64,000 bases of DNA from DASRHT01 sp035293765 (lineage in GTDB: Bacteria; Chloroflexota; Ktedonobacteria; Ktedonobacterales; Ktedonobacteraceae), in the NCBI GenBank assembly GCA_035293765.1, contig DATGMF010000071.1, positions 1 to 64,000 of the forward strand. The letters run 5' to 3'. The notes below the pieces were generated by a model that was not told the origin of the DNA, searched no databases, and saw only the letters and a list, made by a program, of their open reading frames with translations. A program made the translations under genes and the position numbers. This document shows positions 26,501 to 33,600 of this stretch, piece by piece (the stretch's first letter is position 1; each line of letters begins with the position of its first letter).

Positions 26501-27695
26501 AAAAAGGACTATTCGCAAAGTCGATCCTGGGATTTGGTCGCACGAAATGGAGGCTGGGCGGCAATTGTTTATGCACCAGGGCCAGCACGGTCTTGATCAG
26601 TCCCGTTATTCCGGCTGCGGCATCGAGATGACCAACATTGGTTTTGACCGAGCCAATGGCACAGAAGTTGTTCTTTTTCGTTCCCGTACGAAAAGCGCGC
26701 GTTAACGCCGCTATTTCTATCGGGTCGCCCAGGGCGGTTCCGGTGCCATGCGCCTCAACATACGTCACCATCTCCGGCTCGATGCCAGCAATCGCCTGCG
26801 CCTCCGCAATCACTTGAGCCTGCCCCTGGGTACCAGGGGCAGTATATCCAATCTTGGCCGAGCCATCGTTATTGATGGCTGAGCCTTTGATAACAGCAAA
26901 AATTGTATCGCCATCTTGTAAAGCATCCGCCAGCCGTTTGAGCAGCACTACACCAACGCCGTTGCCGCGCAATGTGCCCTGCGCTTGCTCATCAAAGGCG
27001 CGGCAATGCCCATCAGGAGAAACAATGCCTCCTTCCTGATACACATAGCCGATTTTATGCGGCACCCTGACTGAAACCCCACCGGCCAGCGCCATATCGC
27101 ATTCACTGTTGAGCAGGCTCTGAACCGCTAGATGCACGGCGACCAGAGAGGTGGAGCAGGCTGAACTGACACTGATGCTGGGACCGCGCAAGTTCAGCTT
27201 ATAGGAAACGCGCGTCGCCAGGTAATCGCGCTCGTTCCCCAATCCTATCTGGAATAAGCCCTCCTTTTCTATCAGCTCACGATTGCTCGCAAGGTTCGAC
27301 AATAAGTAGGTATCCATGCTCGCCCCGGCATAGATGCCGATGCGTTCGGCATAGCGTTCCGCGTCATAGCCTGCTTGCTCTAACGCTTCCCAGGCGCATT
27401 CGAGAAAGAGGCGTTGCTGGGGGTCCATGAGCGCGGCATCCCTCGGGGTAATGCCGAAGAACGCCGCATCAAACATATCTACACCATCAAGAACTGCCCC
27501 GGCTTTTACATACTGCTGCTGGTTATAAACAGCAGGTTTTACGCCAGATGCGGCAAGCTCTTGATCGGTAAAAAACGAGATTGATTCTCTGCCGTCTTGC
27601 AGGTTCTGCCAGAACTCATGGATCGACCTGGCCCCTGGAAAACGGCCACTCATGCCGATAATCGCTATCTCATTAGAAAAATCTATCTGATCCAT
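14520..27695 (-). CDS. Hybrid PKS-NRPS: KS-AT-ACP-aminotransferase-C-A-PCP-C-A-PCP-E
   Basis: About 4,391 aa. Order with approximate residues: KS 6-430 (active Cys in SSACSTSLV, His in EAHGTGT and NVGHLD); AT 530-860 (GHSIGEY at 628; HAFH at 748, malonyl type); ACP 960-1040 (IGADSLLL); Gln-rich linker; class III GSA-type aminotransferase 1290-1690 (PLP Lys in TYGKAFGGGLP at about 1525); C 1750-2170 (HHIIADG); A 2200-2700, code read as DIWEVTADDK; PCP 2758 (GGHSL); C 2810-3245 (HHIIFDG); A 3278-3772, code DILQLGLIWK (the glycine code); PCP 3828 (GGDSI); E 3888-4350 (HHLAVD, FNYRGQ). There is no KR, DH or MT. The architecture resembles McyE/MycA beta-amino modules. ATG 27695 starts 1 nt after the upstream stop with GAGG in the upstream gene. 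At least five palindromic repeats are embedded in frame. Confidence 0.93.
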   Translation of the reverse strand: MDQIDFSNEIAIIGMSGRFPGARSIHEFWQNLQDGRESISFFTDQELAASGVKPAVYNQQQYVKAGAVLDGVDMFDAAFFGITPRDAALMDPQQRLFLECAWEALEQAGYDAERYAERIGIYAGASMDTYLLSNLASNRELIEKEGLFQIGLGNERDYLATRVSYKLNLRGPSISVSSACSTSLVAVHLAVQSLLNSECDMALAGGVSVRVPHKIGYVYQEGGIVSPDGHCRAFDEQAQGTLRGNGVGVVLLKRLADALQDGDTIFAVIKGSAINNDGSAKIGYTAPGTQGQAQVIAEAQAIAGIEPEMVTYVEAHGTGTALGDPIEIAALTRAFRTGTKKNNFCAIGSVKTNVGHLDAAAGITGLIKTVLALVHKQLPPSLHFVRPNPRIDFANSPFYVNTQLTEWKSEGFPRTAGVSSFGIGGTNAHVVLQEAPPVTVPAREAKPWQLLLLSARTETALATMSANLARHLAQQPELPLADVAAVLQLGRKQFDIRRAVVCHNSEEAIRALEMLDHQHVATGEKSALQRPVTFLFPGQGSQHIQMAAELYQYEPVFRKYVDMCAHSFQPYLKADLRKICYPASEEAAEATQKLTRTAIAQPALFTIEYALAQLWMAWGIQPQALIGHSIGEYVAACLAGVFSLEDAIRLVALRGKMMQALPAGDMLAVSLPPDALQPFLNEQLSLAAINTPARCVLSGTKEAVRAVEEALEIPSDNAVSQLATAQSLGKEVLVEKGVMTRRLHTSHAFHSSMMDPILAAFTAEVKKVQLKAPVLPFVSNVTGAWITAAEATDPAYWARHLRQTVQFAAGLQLLMEDPQCVLLEVGPGAALCTLAKQHSARKKEQRVLSSLPHAQKEASDFAHVLQTLGQLWIAGVRVDWTSFAGDSWQRVPLPTYPFERQRHWIEAPDVKHQQEVIYQSNDSQDALPRQKFHLSIEGKTKEMAVSNSHMPTETRQKEIMTRLKDIFGHLLGTDLTAVDQQSSFLEIGADSLLLMQASQRIKDVFSIKIPFRHLLENYDTFDSLAAYLDQKLPSDFIKEPPAEQRGFVGTQFIVSNGVVARNNSEPLPMEAPVQAQREPNTQKLTAPLQRPSAPLMPANGYVGNAANGHMVQSGSSTRIESIVEQQLQLMAQMVEQQRLLMSQQLEALGTRTFVNDLPSTRVQETLVAAPLQEQTVIASFNGVASQQEVLPAPVSINDTLSQQPTATLHPMVGENGPVLSLRMDPETYVPYQPRKTGALGGLTEQQQQYIAALIERVARKTKGSKQIAQDYRKFHADNRGTAGFNLTFKEVVYPLAVERAEGAHVWDVDGNEYVDIAMGFGALLFGHSPSFLVDALQEQARRGIGLGWQSYMVGKVAKLFCEITGVERVSFCNSGTEAVMTAIRLARATTGRSKIAVFAGSFHGTFDGVLVKSHETADKSLRTIALAPGTPDSMIEDVISLYFGRPESLEMLKAHAQDLAAVIVELPQSRRPDLLPTKFLQELRKFTTEAGVALIFDEVVAGFRMHLGGAQALFGVRADIVTYGKAFGGGLPVAAIGGKAEFMDAVDGGVWQYGDASIPDAMQTFFAGTYFKHPLLMPVVWSILNHLKSSGPQLQEQLNQRTTQLMQRLDRLFEQMHAPIRTIHFGSLFRFLFPPAYKVVDANLFFYHLLEKGIYIAETRNCFLSTAHTASDLDYIVQAIQETLVELQAGGFLIDTSPWPDPSDPGGGTGPLFLSRTLSQGSEAITRLASPLSSVFANDGHNQEAHDAVRMVPMSEQQKELWFMAQFGTDASRAYHESLTMHLRGSFQADAMRQAVQALIQRHESLRTTFSSEGDYQRILPSFDLDIAWSDFSSLAEEVQERQVADVQAREIQKPFDLEHGPLMRIHLVKLQEQHHLFVFTVHHIIADGRSVGTMLAELSVLYTNACSGTQAHLPAATQYREFVEWLEQPEQQELMTSAQAYWLSQFTSLPPILTLPTDFPRPARKTFKGAFYVTKIDAKLCNELKNLSRQQHCTLFTTLLAAYTALLSRLTNQTDLVVSVSAAGHTLIDNEHLVGHCVNLLPLRLKIEDDPTLARYLQAVKTVLLNSYEHQIYPLSKLVEKLNLPRDPSSMPLVTTSFNLDRAGELAFADLEADIITNSTGFAKFDFDLNIVQTDTELVLECNYNADLFRTQTIQRWMGYLKTLLQGMTQAAALHFSELPLMSQEEEQQLLFEWNNTHVDYPVTGCIHQLFEQQAQRTPDRVAVSCAGQQLRYRELNERANQLAHYLQRLGVGPDVLVGICMERSLDMVIGLLGILKAGGAYMPMDPTYPQDRLAFMLSNAHAPVLLTLQHLREQVPAYQGQIVCLDSDWQTLSQEAQTAPACSVTADNLAYVIYTSGSTGQPKGAMVAQRGMLNHLFAKIQTLDLTSDDTVAQTASHCFDISVWQFFAALLQGGQVCIYPNEIARDPVQLFRHVAAERVSILEIVPSLLQAYLDAIELLSEQASVEASLRWLVVTGEQFPAPLAARWLRHFPQVTLLNAYGPTECSDDVTHAVLHQALLERGATAPIGLPVGNTQIYILDRVLQPLPVGVPGEIYVGGIGVGRGYVGDAARTASTFIPDPFGVSGGRLYKTGDVGRYHPDGQIEFIQRVDHQVKVRGYRIELGEIEAVLGQHPAVRQCLVLVREDEPGQQRLVAYLTAVPGEKPAANQLYAWLHDKLPVYMIPVAFVLLEEFPLSANGKLERAALPAPERDHSELTASYIAPRTDTEELLADIWCEVLALERVGVLDNFFAIGGHSLPATQVMARLRKRIQVDLPLQALFEHPTIAGLAEQIEQAQHKPGSVAALALPDIRPRRALFPLSFAQRRLWFLSQLEPESPFYNIPVALHMQGPLQREALERTLSEIVQRHEILRTIIVLADGQPMQQVLPAGDIRFSASDLTLTDLSHLPSSEQQERVQQSVQAEAMKPFELNKGPLLRGQLLRLSSMEHVLLLTMHHIIFDGWSHDILMRELGALYEAFSRGKSSPLSALPLQYADYALWQREWLQNDVLAEQVAYWRKRLAGVPTVLNLPTDRPRPPAQTFRGAVVRFSVAPSLSAALKELSRQEGATLFMTLLAAFGVLLSRYSGQSDVLVGSPVANRRHVEFENLIGLFVNTLVLHTNLSGNPSFRALLGRVNKTTLEAYQHQDLSFEKLVDELQLTRDVSYSPLFQVLFVLQNMSAPTEGFADLTLRTLEPKGETAKFDLTLALDDTQAGLEGAWEYNTDLFDATTIERMSNHFLTLLASIVADPDQSVETLQLVTEGEKEVLLHTWNATEMAYARNSCVHELFEAQAKSTPHAVALVFEDEQVTYQVLNRRANQLAHRLRELGVGPDKLVAICMDRSVEMVVALLAVLKAGGAYVPLDPNYPQERLTFVLEDAQVSAILTQRAMEKLVADQSVPTLYLDENWSNHKALPISTPRSGVTAANLAYVIYTSGSTGKPKGVQVPHAGVVNFLASMRQQPGITRQDTLLAVTTLSFDIAGLELYLPMLVGARLEVVSHDIAASGELLFDRLITSGATIMQATPTTWRLLLEAGWQASRAGASPAPTSPFKALCGGEALPRELANDLLDKGVSLWNLYGPTETTIWSATCNVVAAHKPISIGHPIANTQIYLLDAHQQPVPVGIPGELYIGGDGVTRGYLKRPELTAERFVPDPFGGPGGRLYRTGDQARYLPDGSIEFMGRLDHQVKVRGFRIELGEIETVLSKQPDVQECVVVVREDIPDQKRIVAYVVSRGDQALTVSSLRSDLKAYLPEYMIPSAFVFLNELPLTPNGKVDRRALPMPDTARPDVASTFAAPTNATEQLLADIWCEVLRLDRVGVNDNFFELGGDSIIGVQMIMKANEKGLRIAPRQLFQHQTIAELATAVGTQFTASAGDVSPTPAPTSELTGLVPLTPIQHWFFEQPLPDRHHWNLAKLLDVFLPDQLNAPTMNRGATGRESGVVDRNCKAYQHLDPALLRQCIRALMAHHDALRLRFDNDLHGWQQTCTAIAADEEIPLTLFDLTTVPELEQAARVEALANEVQKSLNIAKGPIIRVALFNLGEQQPNKLLIVIHHLAVDIVSWQVLLADLQTAYQQLVKGEPIQLPAKTTSFKDWAERLTAYAQSQQVQQELKYWLDRPWTSVRPLPVDNLAGINTEASARTLSASMSAEETRTLLQDVPKLYRTQVKDVLLTALAQSFAQWTGTSTLLVDLEGHGREDLWEELDLSRTVGWFTAIVPICLDLAGTTRPEEALKSVKEQLRAMPRGGIGFGILRHLSHNEEIKQRLAALPEAEVVFNYRGQSSQSLSENEGTWLKLAQATGGAARNLHVNRCYLLEVNGSVDDNCLHISLTYSENIHSRETIQQALTRYVEKLRAIIHACQSSGKEVFTPSDFPEAALDQQQLDSLMAKLNQL
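15898..15920 (-). repeat. Palindromic repeat inside the E domain
   Basis: GCTCCC and GGGAGC flank CGAT-TC-ATCG. The unit lies in an extra segment of about 25-30 residues (around NAPTMNRGATGRESG) inserted between the HHWNL segment and the LDPALLRQ helix of the epimerisation domain, where homologues normally run straight through. The GAT-NN-ATC core matches the other palindromes here. Confidence 0.55.
16063..16103 (-). repeat. In-frame repeat at the PCP-E junction
   Basis: GGCGAT-AC-ATCGCC (16063-16076) is a perfect palindrome; next to it lies GCAGTAAACTGGGTCCCTAC (16084-16103), a member of the 20-nt family. Read on the coding strand it gives V-G-T-Q-F-T-A-S-A-G-D-V-S-P in the linker before the E domain. 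Confidence 0.75.
17056..17082 (-). repeat. 27-bp REP-like unit inserted in frame in the Gly-coded A domain
   Basis: GTAGGGGCAGGGCTTGCCCC plus seven more bases, differing by one base from the intergenic copy at 41730-41756. It encodes about 12 extra residues (around ASRAGASPAPTS) between LLLEAGW and FKALCGGEALP, a surface loop between core motifs A4 and A5. The frame is kept. Confidence 0.85.
22505..22536 (-). repeat. Perfect 14-bp-stem palindrome in the aminotransferase-C linker
   Basis: GGGAAGCGAGGCGA (22505-22518) pairs with its exact complement at 22523-22536 around GTAA. It encodes G-S-E-A-I-T-R-L-A-S-P in the linker between the aminotransferase and the first C domain. The GGCGA-GTAA-TCGCC core is related to the other repeats. 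Confidence 0.8.
24531..24554 (-). repeat. In-frame 20-nt-family repeat in the ACP-aminotransferase linker
   Basis: GGACACAAT-AA-ATTGTGTCC (24531-24550) is a perfect palindrome and continues into CTAC. The coding strand reads V-G-T-Q-F-I-V-S-N-G, in the linker after the ACP. Confidence 0.75.
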
Positions 27696-27696
27696 C

Positions 27697-30600
27697 TTAG
27701 TCCTCAAACACCTCTATTTTCTTCGCACCTTGTCGGCTGCGTCTCAACTGTCGTTGTTGCTCGACAGCGCGGCTACGTGCAGCGGACCAGCCATGACTTT
27801 GCTGAAGCGGAGCCGCCTCCTCCTCGTTCCGGCTGAGCAGCGCGGCGAGCGCGGAGATCGTCGTGTGCTGGAATAAATCGAGCAGCGATACATTTTTGTG
27901 GAGTACCGTTTGCAAGCGATCCTGTAAGCGAGCCAACAGTAATGAATGACCGCCCAGGTCAAAGAAGTTCTCATGCACGCCGACCTTCTCCAGGTGCAGG
28001 ATGTCACACCAGATCGCAGCAATATCCCGCTCAATCTGGCTCTCCGGCGCGACATACGTGGTCTCCGTTTTCCCCTGCACTGCTTCGGGAGCCGGCAGCG
28101 CTTTCACATCGACTTTCGCATTGGACGTGATTGGCAGGGCGTCCAGCACCACAAAGGCCGCGGGGAGCATATATTCGGGCAAGCGCTCTTTGAGCGCCTG
28201 GCGCACATCGCTGATCACTGGCGCATTGTCGGCCTCTGGAATCAGGTACGCGACGAGACGCTTCTCGCCCGGCACGTCCTCGCGGACGATGACCACGCTT
28301 TCATGCACCGACGGCTGTTTGTTGAGCGCCTCCTCGATCTCACCAAGCTCGATGCGGAAGCCGCGAATCTTCACCTGATGGTCAAGGCGCCCCAGGAATT
28401 CGATGTTGCCATCGGGTCGCAGGGAAGCCCTGTCTCCGGTTCGATAGAGGCGCGCCCCCGGTTCCAGGCTGAAGGGATGAGGGATAAAGCGTTGCGCGCT
28501 CAGTTCTGGGCGATACAAGTATCCTCGCGCGAGCCCTACCCCTCCGAGATAGAGCTCGCCCGGGACACCAATCGGACACGGCTGCCAGTGCGCATCCAGG
28601 ACATACATCTGCATATTGGCAATGGGCTTGCCGATGGTCGGACGCTTTTTATCATTCTGACAGAGCGCGACGCTGGCACAGACTGTCGTTTCGGTTGGCC
28701 CATAGGCATTGAAGAAGTTGCGACCAGGGCTCCAGTTGGCAACCAGTTCGGCGGAGCAGGCTTCACCGGCGGTAATCAGCGTCTGCAACACAGGCAGGTC
28801 TTGCTGAGGCAGGACCGCCAGCACAGAAGGCGAGAGCGTCGCTGTGGTGATCTGCTGCTCCTGCAACAAGTGCAAGAGCGATGGCCCCGGCATCAGCGTC
28901 TCCTGTGTTGCCAGGCAGAGCGTCGCACCGATGGAAAGCGCCATCACTATTTCCCAGATGGAGGCATCAAAGCTCAGTGACGCAAATTGCAGCATCCGGT
29001 TTTCTGGTTGCGTCCCGAACGCCTTTGCTTGCGCGACCGACAGACTTGCCAGGCCGCGATGCGACACCATCACGCCTTTCGGTGTGCCCGTAGAGCCAGA
29101 GGTGTAGATGACATACGCCAGATTCGCCACGCTCATTTCTACCGGAGGCGGAGGCACCGCCCCATCAGTGAGCTCTGTCTCTATCAGGTCCTCTATCCCA
29201 TAGACCGAGAGTCCTTCCGCCGGCAGCCGCTCGCGCAACCTGTTTTGCGTCAACAGGATCGCAATGCGAGCATCTGTGAGCATAAAAGTCAGGCGTTCAC
29301 GCGGGTAGCCCGGGTCCAGCGGCACATACGCACCGCCCGCTTTGAGGATACCCAGCAGGGTCACTACCAGTTCCGGCGAGCGTTCCATGCAGAGGCCCAC
29401 CAGCACCTCTGGCCCGACACCCAGGCCACGGAGTCGCCAGGCAAGGCGATTGGCGCACTCATCAAGCGCCCGATAGCTCAGCGTCTGCTCTTCAAAGACC
29501 AGCGCCACGGCATCAGGACGCGCCCGCACCTGCTCTTCAAACAGCTCGTGGATACAGTGATCCTGCGCATAAGGCGTCTGGGTGGCATTCCAGTCATGTA
29601 ACACCACCTGCTGCTCCTGCTCAGGGAGCAGCGGATACTGCATGATGGACTGCTCGGGATGAGCAACAATTGCGTGCAGCAGCGTCTGGAAATGTGCGGC
29701 CATTCGTCTGATCGTGGTAGCATCAAACAGGTCTACACTATATTCCCACCGCATCTGCAAGCCCGTCGCGGTTTGCAGCATATCCACCATCATATCCTGC
29801 TTGGCCGTTCCTCCTTCAATAGGAAATGGCTCAAGGGCGATCCCCGTGATAGGGATAGGAGCTGAGGAAGAGATCCACAAGGCGAAAGCCACCTGGAACA
29901 AGGGATTATAGCTCAAACTGCGCTCCGGCTGTACCGCCTCTACCAGACGCTCAAAGGGCAGGTCCTGGTGCGCGTAGGCGGTCAGAGTCATCTCGCGTAC
30001 TCGCTGTAGCAAGGTACGAAACGACGGGTTGCCGGATAGATCGGTGCGCAAGACCAGCGTGTTGACAAAAAAGCCCATCAGTTCTTCCAGCTCCAGATGG
30101 CGACGGTTGGCAGTTGGCGAACCCAGCAGCACATCGCTCTGCCCACTGTAGCGCGCCAGCAGCACATTGAAGGCCGCCAGCAACGTCATAAAGAGGGTGA
30201 CGCCTTCGCGCCGGCTTAACTCACTGAGCGCGACAGAGAGCGAGGGATCGATGGTGAAATGTTCCACAGCTCCGCGGAAGGTCTGAATCGGCGGGCGAGG
30301 CCGGTCGGTCGGCAAATTCAGCACCGTGGTAGCCCCGGCGAGCTGCTGGCGCCAGTAGGTCATCTGGCGTTCGAGCATCTCCGTCTGCAACCATTCGCGC
30401 TGCCAGAGCGTATAGTCGGCGTATTGCAGCCGCAACTCGGGCAGGGAAGATATCTGTTCCTGGCTAAAGCTTCCATAGAGAGAGATCAGCTCTCGCTCAA
30501 AAACGTCCTTCGACCAGCCATCAAAGACAATGTGATGCACGGTCAGGACCAGCACATACTCCGTTGGCGTAAGGCAGAGCAGCTTGCTGCGGATCAACGG

Positions 30601-33600
30601 TCCCTGGCTTAGATCAAAGGGCAGCATCGCTTCGGCGTTGACAATCCGCTGCGCCTGTTCCTCCCGCTGCTCTACAGGCAAGTGCTGTATATCGATTACA
30701 GGCGCGATAAAGCCGGCCCCCACGAAGGCTGGATGGATGAATTGAACGGGCTGGCCTTCTATCTCGTCGATGGTAGTGCGCAGGGTCTCGTGCCGCCGCA
30801 CAATCTCAGCCAGGCTGCGTTCCAACGCCTCTACATCCAGCCATCCGCGGATACGCAGGGCCATTGGGATATTGTAGAAGGGGCTCTCCGGGTCCAACTG
30901 ATGCAGGAACCACAGGCGCTGTTGCGCCAGTGAGAGCGGGAGCAATGCCGGGCGTGAACGCTCGTTTAGAGCAGGCAGCGAGCTCTTCTCCTGGGACCAC
31001 CGTGCTATTTCCGCTTGCTCAGCCAGCGCCGCCAGGGTCGGGTACTCGAAGATGGCGTGCAAGGGCAGATCAACTTCCAGAGCTTTATAGAGATGGGCGA
31101 GGACCTTGATAGCCAGCAGAGAGTAGCCGCCAATCGCAAAAAAGTTATCAAAGACGCTCACCCGATCCAGATTCAGCACCTGGCACCAGATACCCGCCAT
31201 GATCTCCTCGATGGCAGTGCGAGGAGCGACATAGGAGGCCGCCAGTTCAATGCGATCATGCTCCGGCATAGGCAAAGCGCGCCGATCCACTTTGCCATTC
31301 GGCGAGAGCGGTAACTGCTCAAGCACAACAAAGACCGTTGGCATCATGTACTGAGGCAAGCGCTCACGTAACCAGGTTTTTAGATGGTCACCGGCCACGA
31401 ACTCTTGTTGCTCAGAGACGATATACGCCACCAGACGTTTGGTTCCAGGCTGGTCCTCGCGAACAATGACCACGACTTCGCGAACGGCTGGATGCTGGCC
31501 CAGCACTGTCTCAATCTCGCCCAACTCGATACGAAAACCGCTGACCTTCACCTGATAATCGATGCGCCCCAGGAACTCGATGGTGCCATCAGGTCGATAG
31601 CGCGCTAAATCGCCTGTTCTATATAACCTTTCTCCGGCTGCGCCAAATGGATCAGGGATAAATTTCTCCGCCGTTAAGGCTGGCTGATGGAGATACCCAC
31701 GCGCCAGACCCTTGCCGCCAGTGTATAACTCTCCAGGAACGCCAATGGGCACCGGCTGCATATAGGCATCCAGGATATAGACCTGCGTGTTGGCAACGGG
31801 GGAGCCAATGGACACAGAGTTGCCAACCTGCTCCTCTTGCGTCATGAAGTAGCAAGAGGTAAACGTGGTGTTCTCCGTTGGTCCATAGCCATTGACGAGA
31901 GTACACCCTCCCCGTTGTGCCAGAATTTTCTTCGCATGGGGAACAGATACAATATCTCCTCCCGTGATCACATACTTCACGGTCTGTAGACTCTCAAGAT
32001 GGTACTCTACCATCTGGCTAAACAGCCCGGACGTGATCCAGAGGACGGTGATACAATATTGCTCAATCGCCCGTTGCAGTTCATTTAAGGATGACGTGTA
32101 AGAAGGAAACACTACCAGGCGCGCACCGTTGAGCAGGCTGCCCCAGAGCTCGAGGGTCGAGGCATCAAAGGAAACAGGAGCCGATTGTAAGAAAACTTCC
32201 TGCGGAGCAAACGCGGCAAAATTTGCTTCTTTCACCAGGCGCGCGATATTGGCATGCGTCACGCAGACCCCCTTAGGGGTGCCGGTAGAACCTGAAGTAT
32301 AAATGATATAGGCGAGATTAGTCGCGCTCAATCCTTCAGGTGGCGTGAATACCACATCATCATCTTCATCCTCCTCTTCTAGATTATCTACGCTATAAAT
32401 CGCAAGTCCTTCTGCGGACAGACGATCATACAAGTGGCGCTGAGTGAGCAGGATTGTGATGCGAGCATCAGCGATCATAAAAGCCAGGCGCTCACGCGGA
32501 TAGCCCGGGTCCAGCGGCACATAGATGCCTCCCGCTTTAAGGATCGCCAGCAAGGCCACCACCAGTTCCAGTGAGCGCTCCATGCAGATGCCAACCGGCA
32601 CTTCTGGCCCAACTCCCAGCTCGCGGAGCTGCCAGGCAAGACCATTGACCCGCTGATCAAGCGCGCGGTAACTCAACGCCCGCTCTTCACAGGCGAGAGC
32701 GATGGCATCGGGACGCACCCGTACCTGTTCCTCAAAGAGCTCATGAACACAGCGATCCTGAGGAAAAGGAGTTTGGGTCGCATTCCAGTCATGCACCACC
32801 GTCTGCTCTTCGGCAGGCGGCAGGAGCGGATACTGCATGATGCTCTGTTCAGGATCAGCCACGATAGCGTGCAGCAGCGTCTGGAGATGTCCAACCATGC
32901 GCTTGATCGTGCCGGCATCAAAAAGATCGGTGCTGTACTCAATCTTGCCGCGCATGCCGCCGTCTATTTCCGTCAACTCAAGCATGACATCAAATTTTGC
33001 CGTCCCGCTATCAACCTCCAGCGAGCTCATTTCCAGATTGGTGAGCGGTCGGACCGATGCCAGGATGTTCTGTAAAACAAATGCCGCCTGGAAAAGCGGA
33101 TTGCTATTGGACGAACGCTCAACCTTTAGCTCCTGGACCAGGCGATCAAAAGGCAGGTCCTGGTGATCGTAGGCAGCCAGGGTCATCTCGCGCACTCGCT
33201 GTAGCAAGGTGCGGAACGACGGATTGCCGGACAGGTCAGTGCGCAAGACCAGGGTGTTGACAAAAAAGCCCACCAGATCTTCCAGTTCCAACTGGCTCCG
33301 ATTGGCGGTTGGCGAGCCCACCAGTACATCGTTCTGGCCGCTGTAGCGCGCCAGCAGCATATTGAAGGCCGCCAGCAGGGTCATAAAGAGGGTGACGCCT
33401 TCGCGCCGGCTCAACTCTTTGAGCGCCGCAACGAGCGAGGCATCAATGCTAAAGCGCTCGGCGGCTCCGCGGAAGGTCTGCACAGGCGGACGAGGCCGGT
33501 CGGTTGGCAAGCTGAGCGTAGTTGTGGCCCCGGCGAGCTGTTGGCGCCAGTAGGTGATTTGCTCTGTGAACGCTTGCTCCTGCGACCATTCACGCTGCCA

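Noticed and set aside
27946..28980. 344-codon plus-strand open frame opposite the third A domain
   Set aside because: It mirrors a strongly conserved A-PCP coding sequence on the other strand, has no ribosome site and no protein-like motif; it is a shadow of codon bias.
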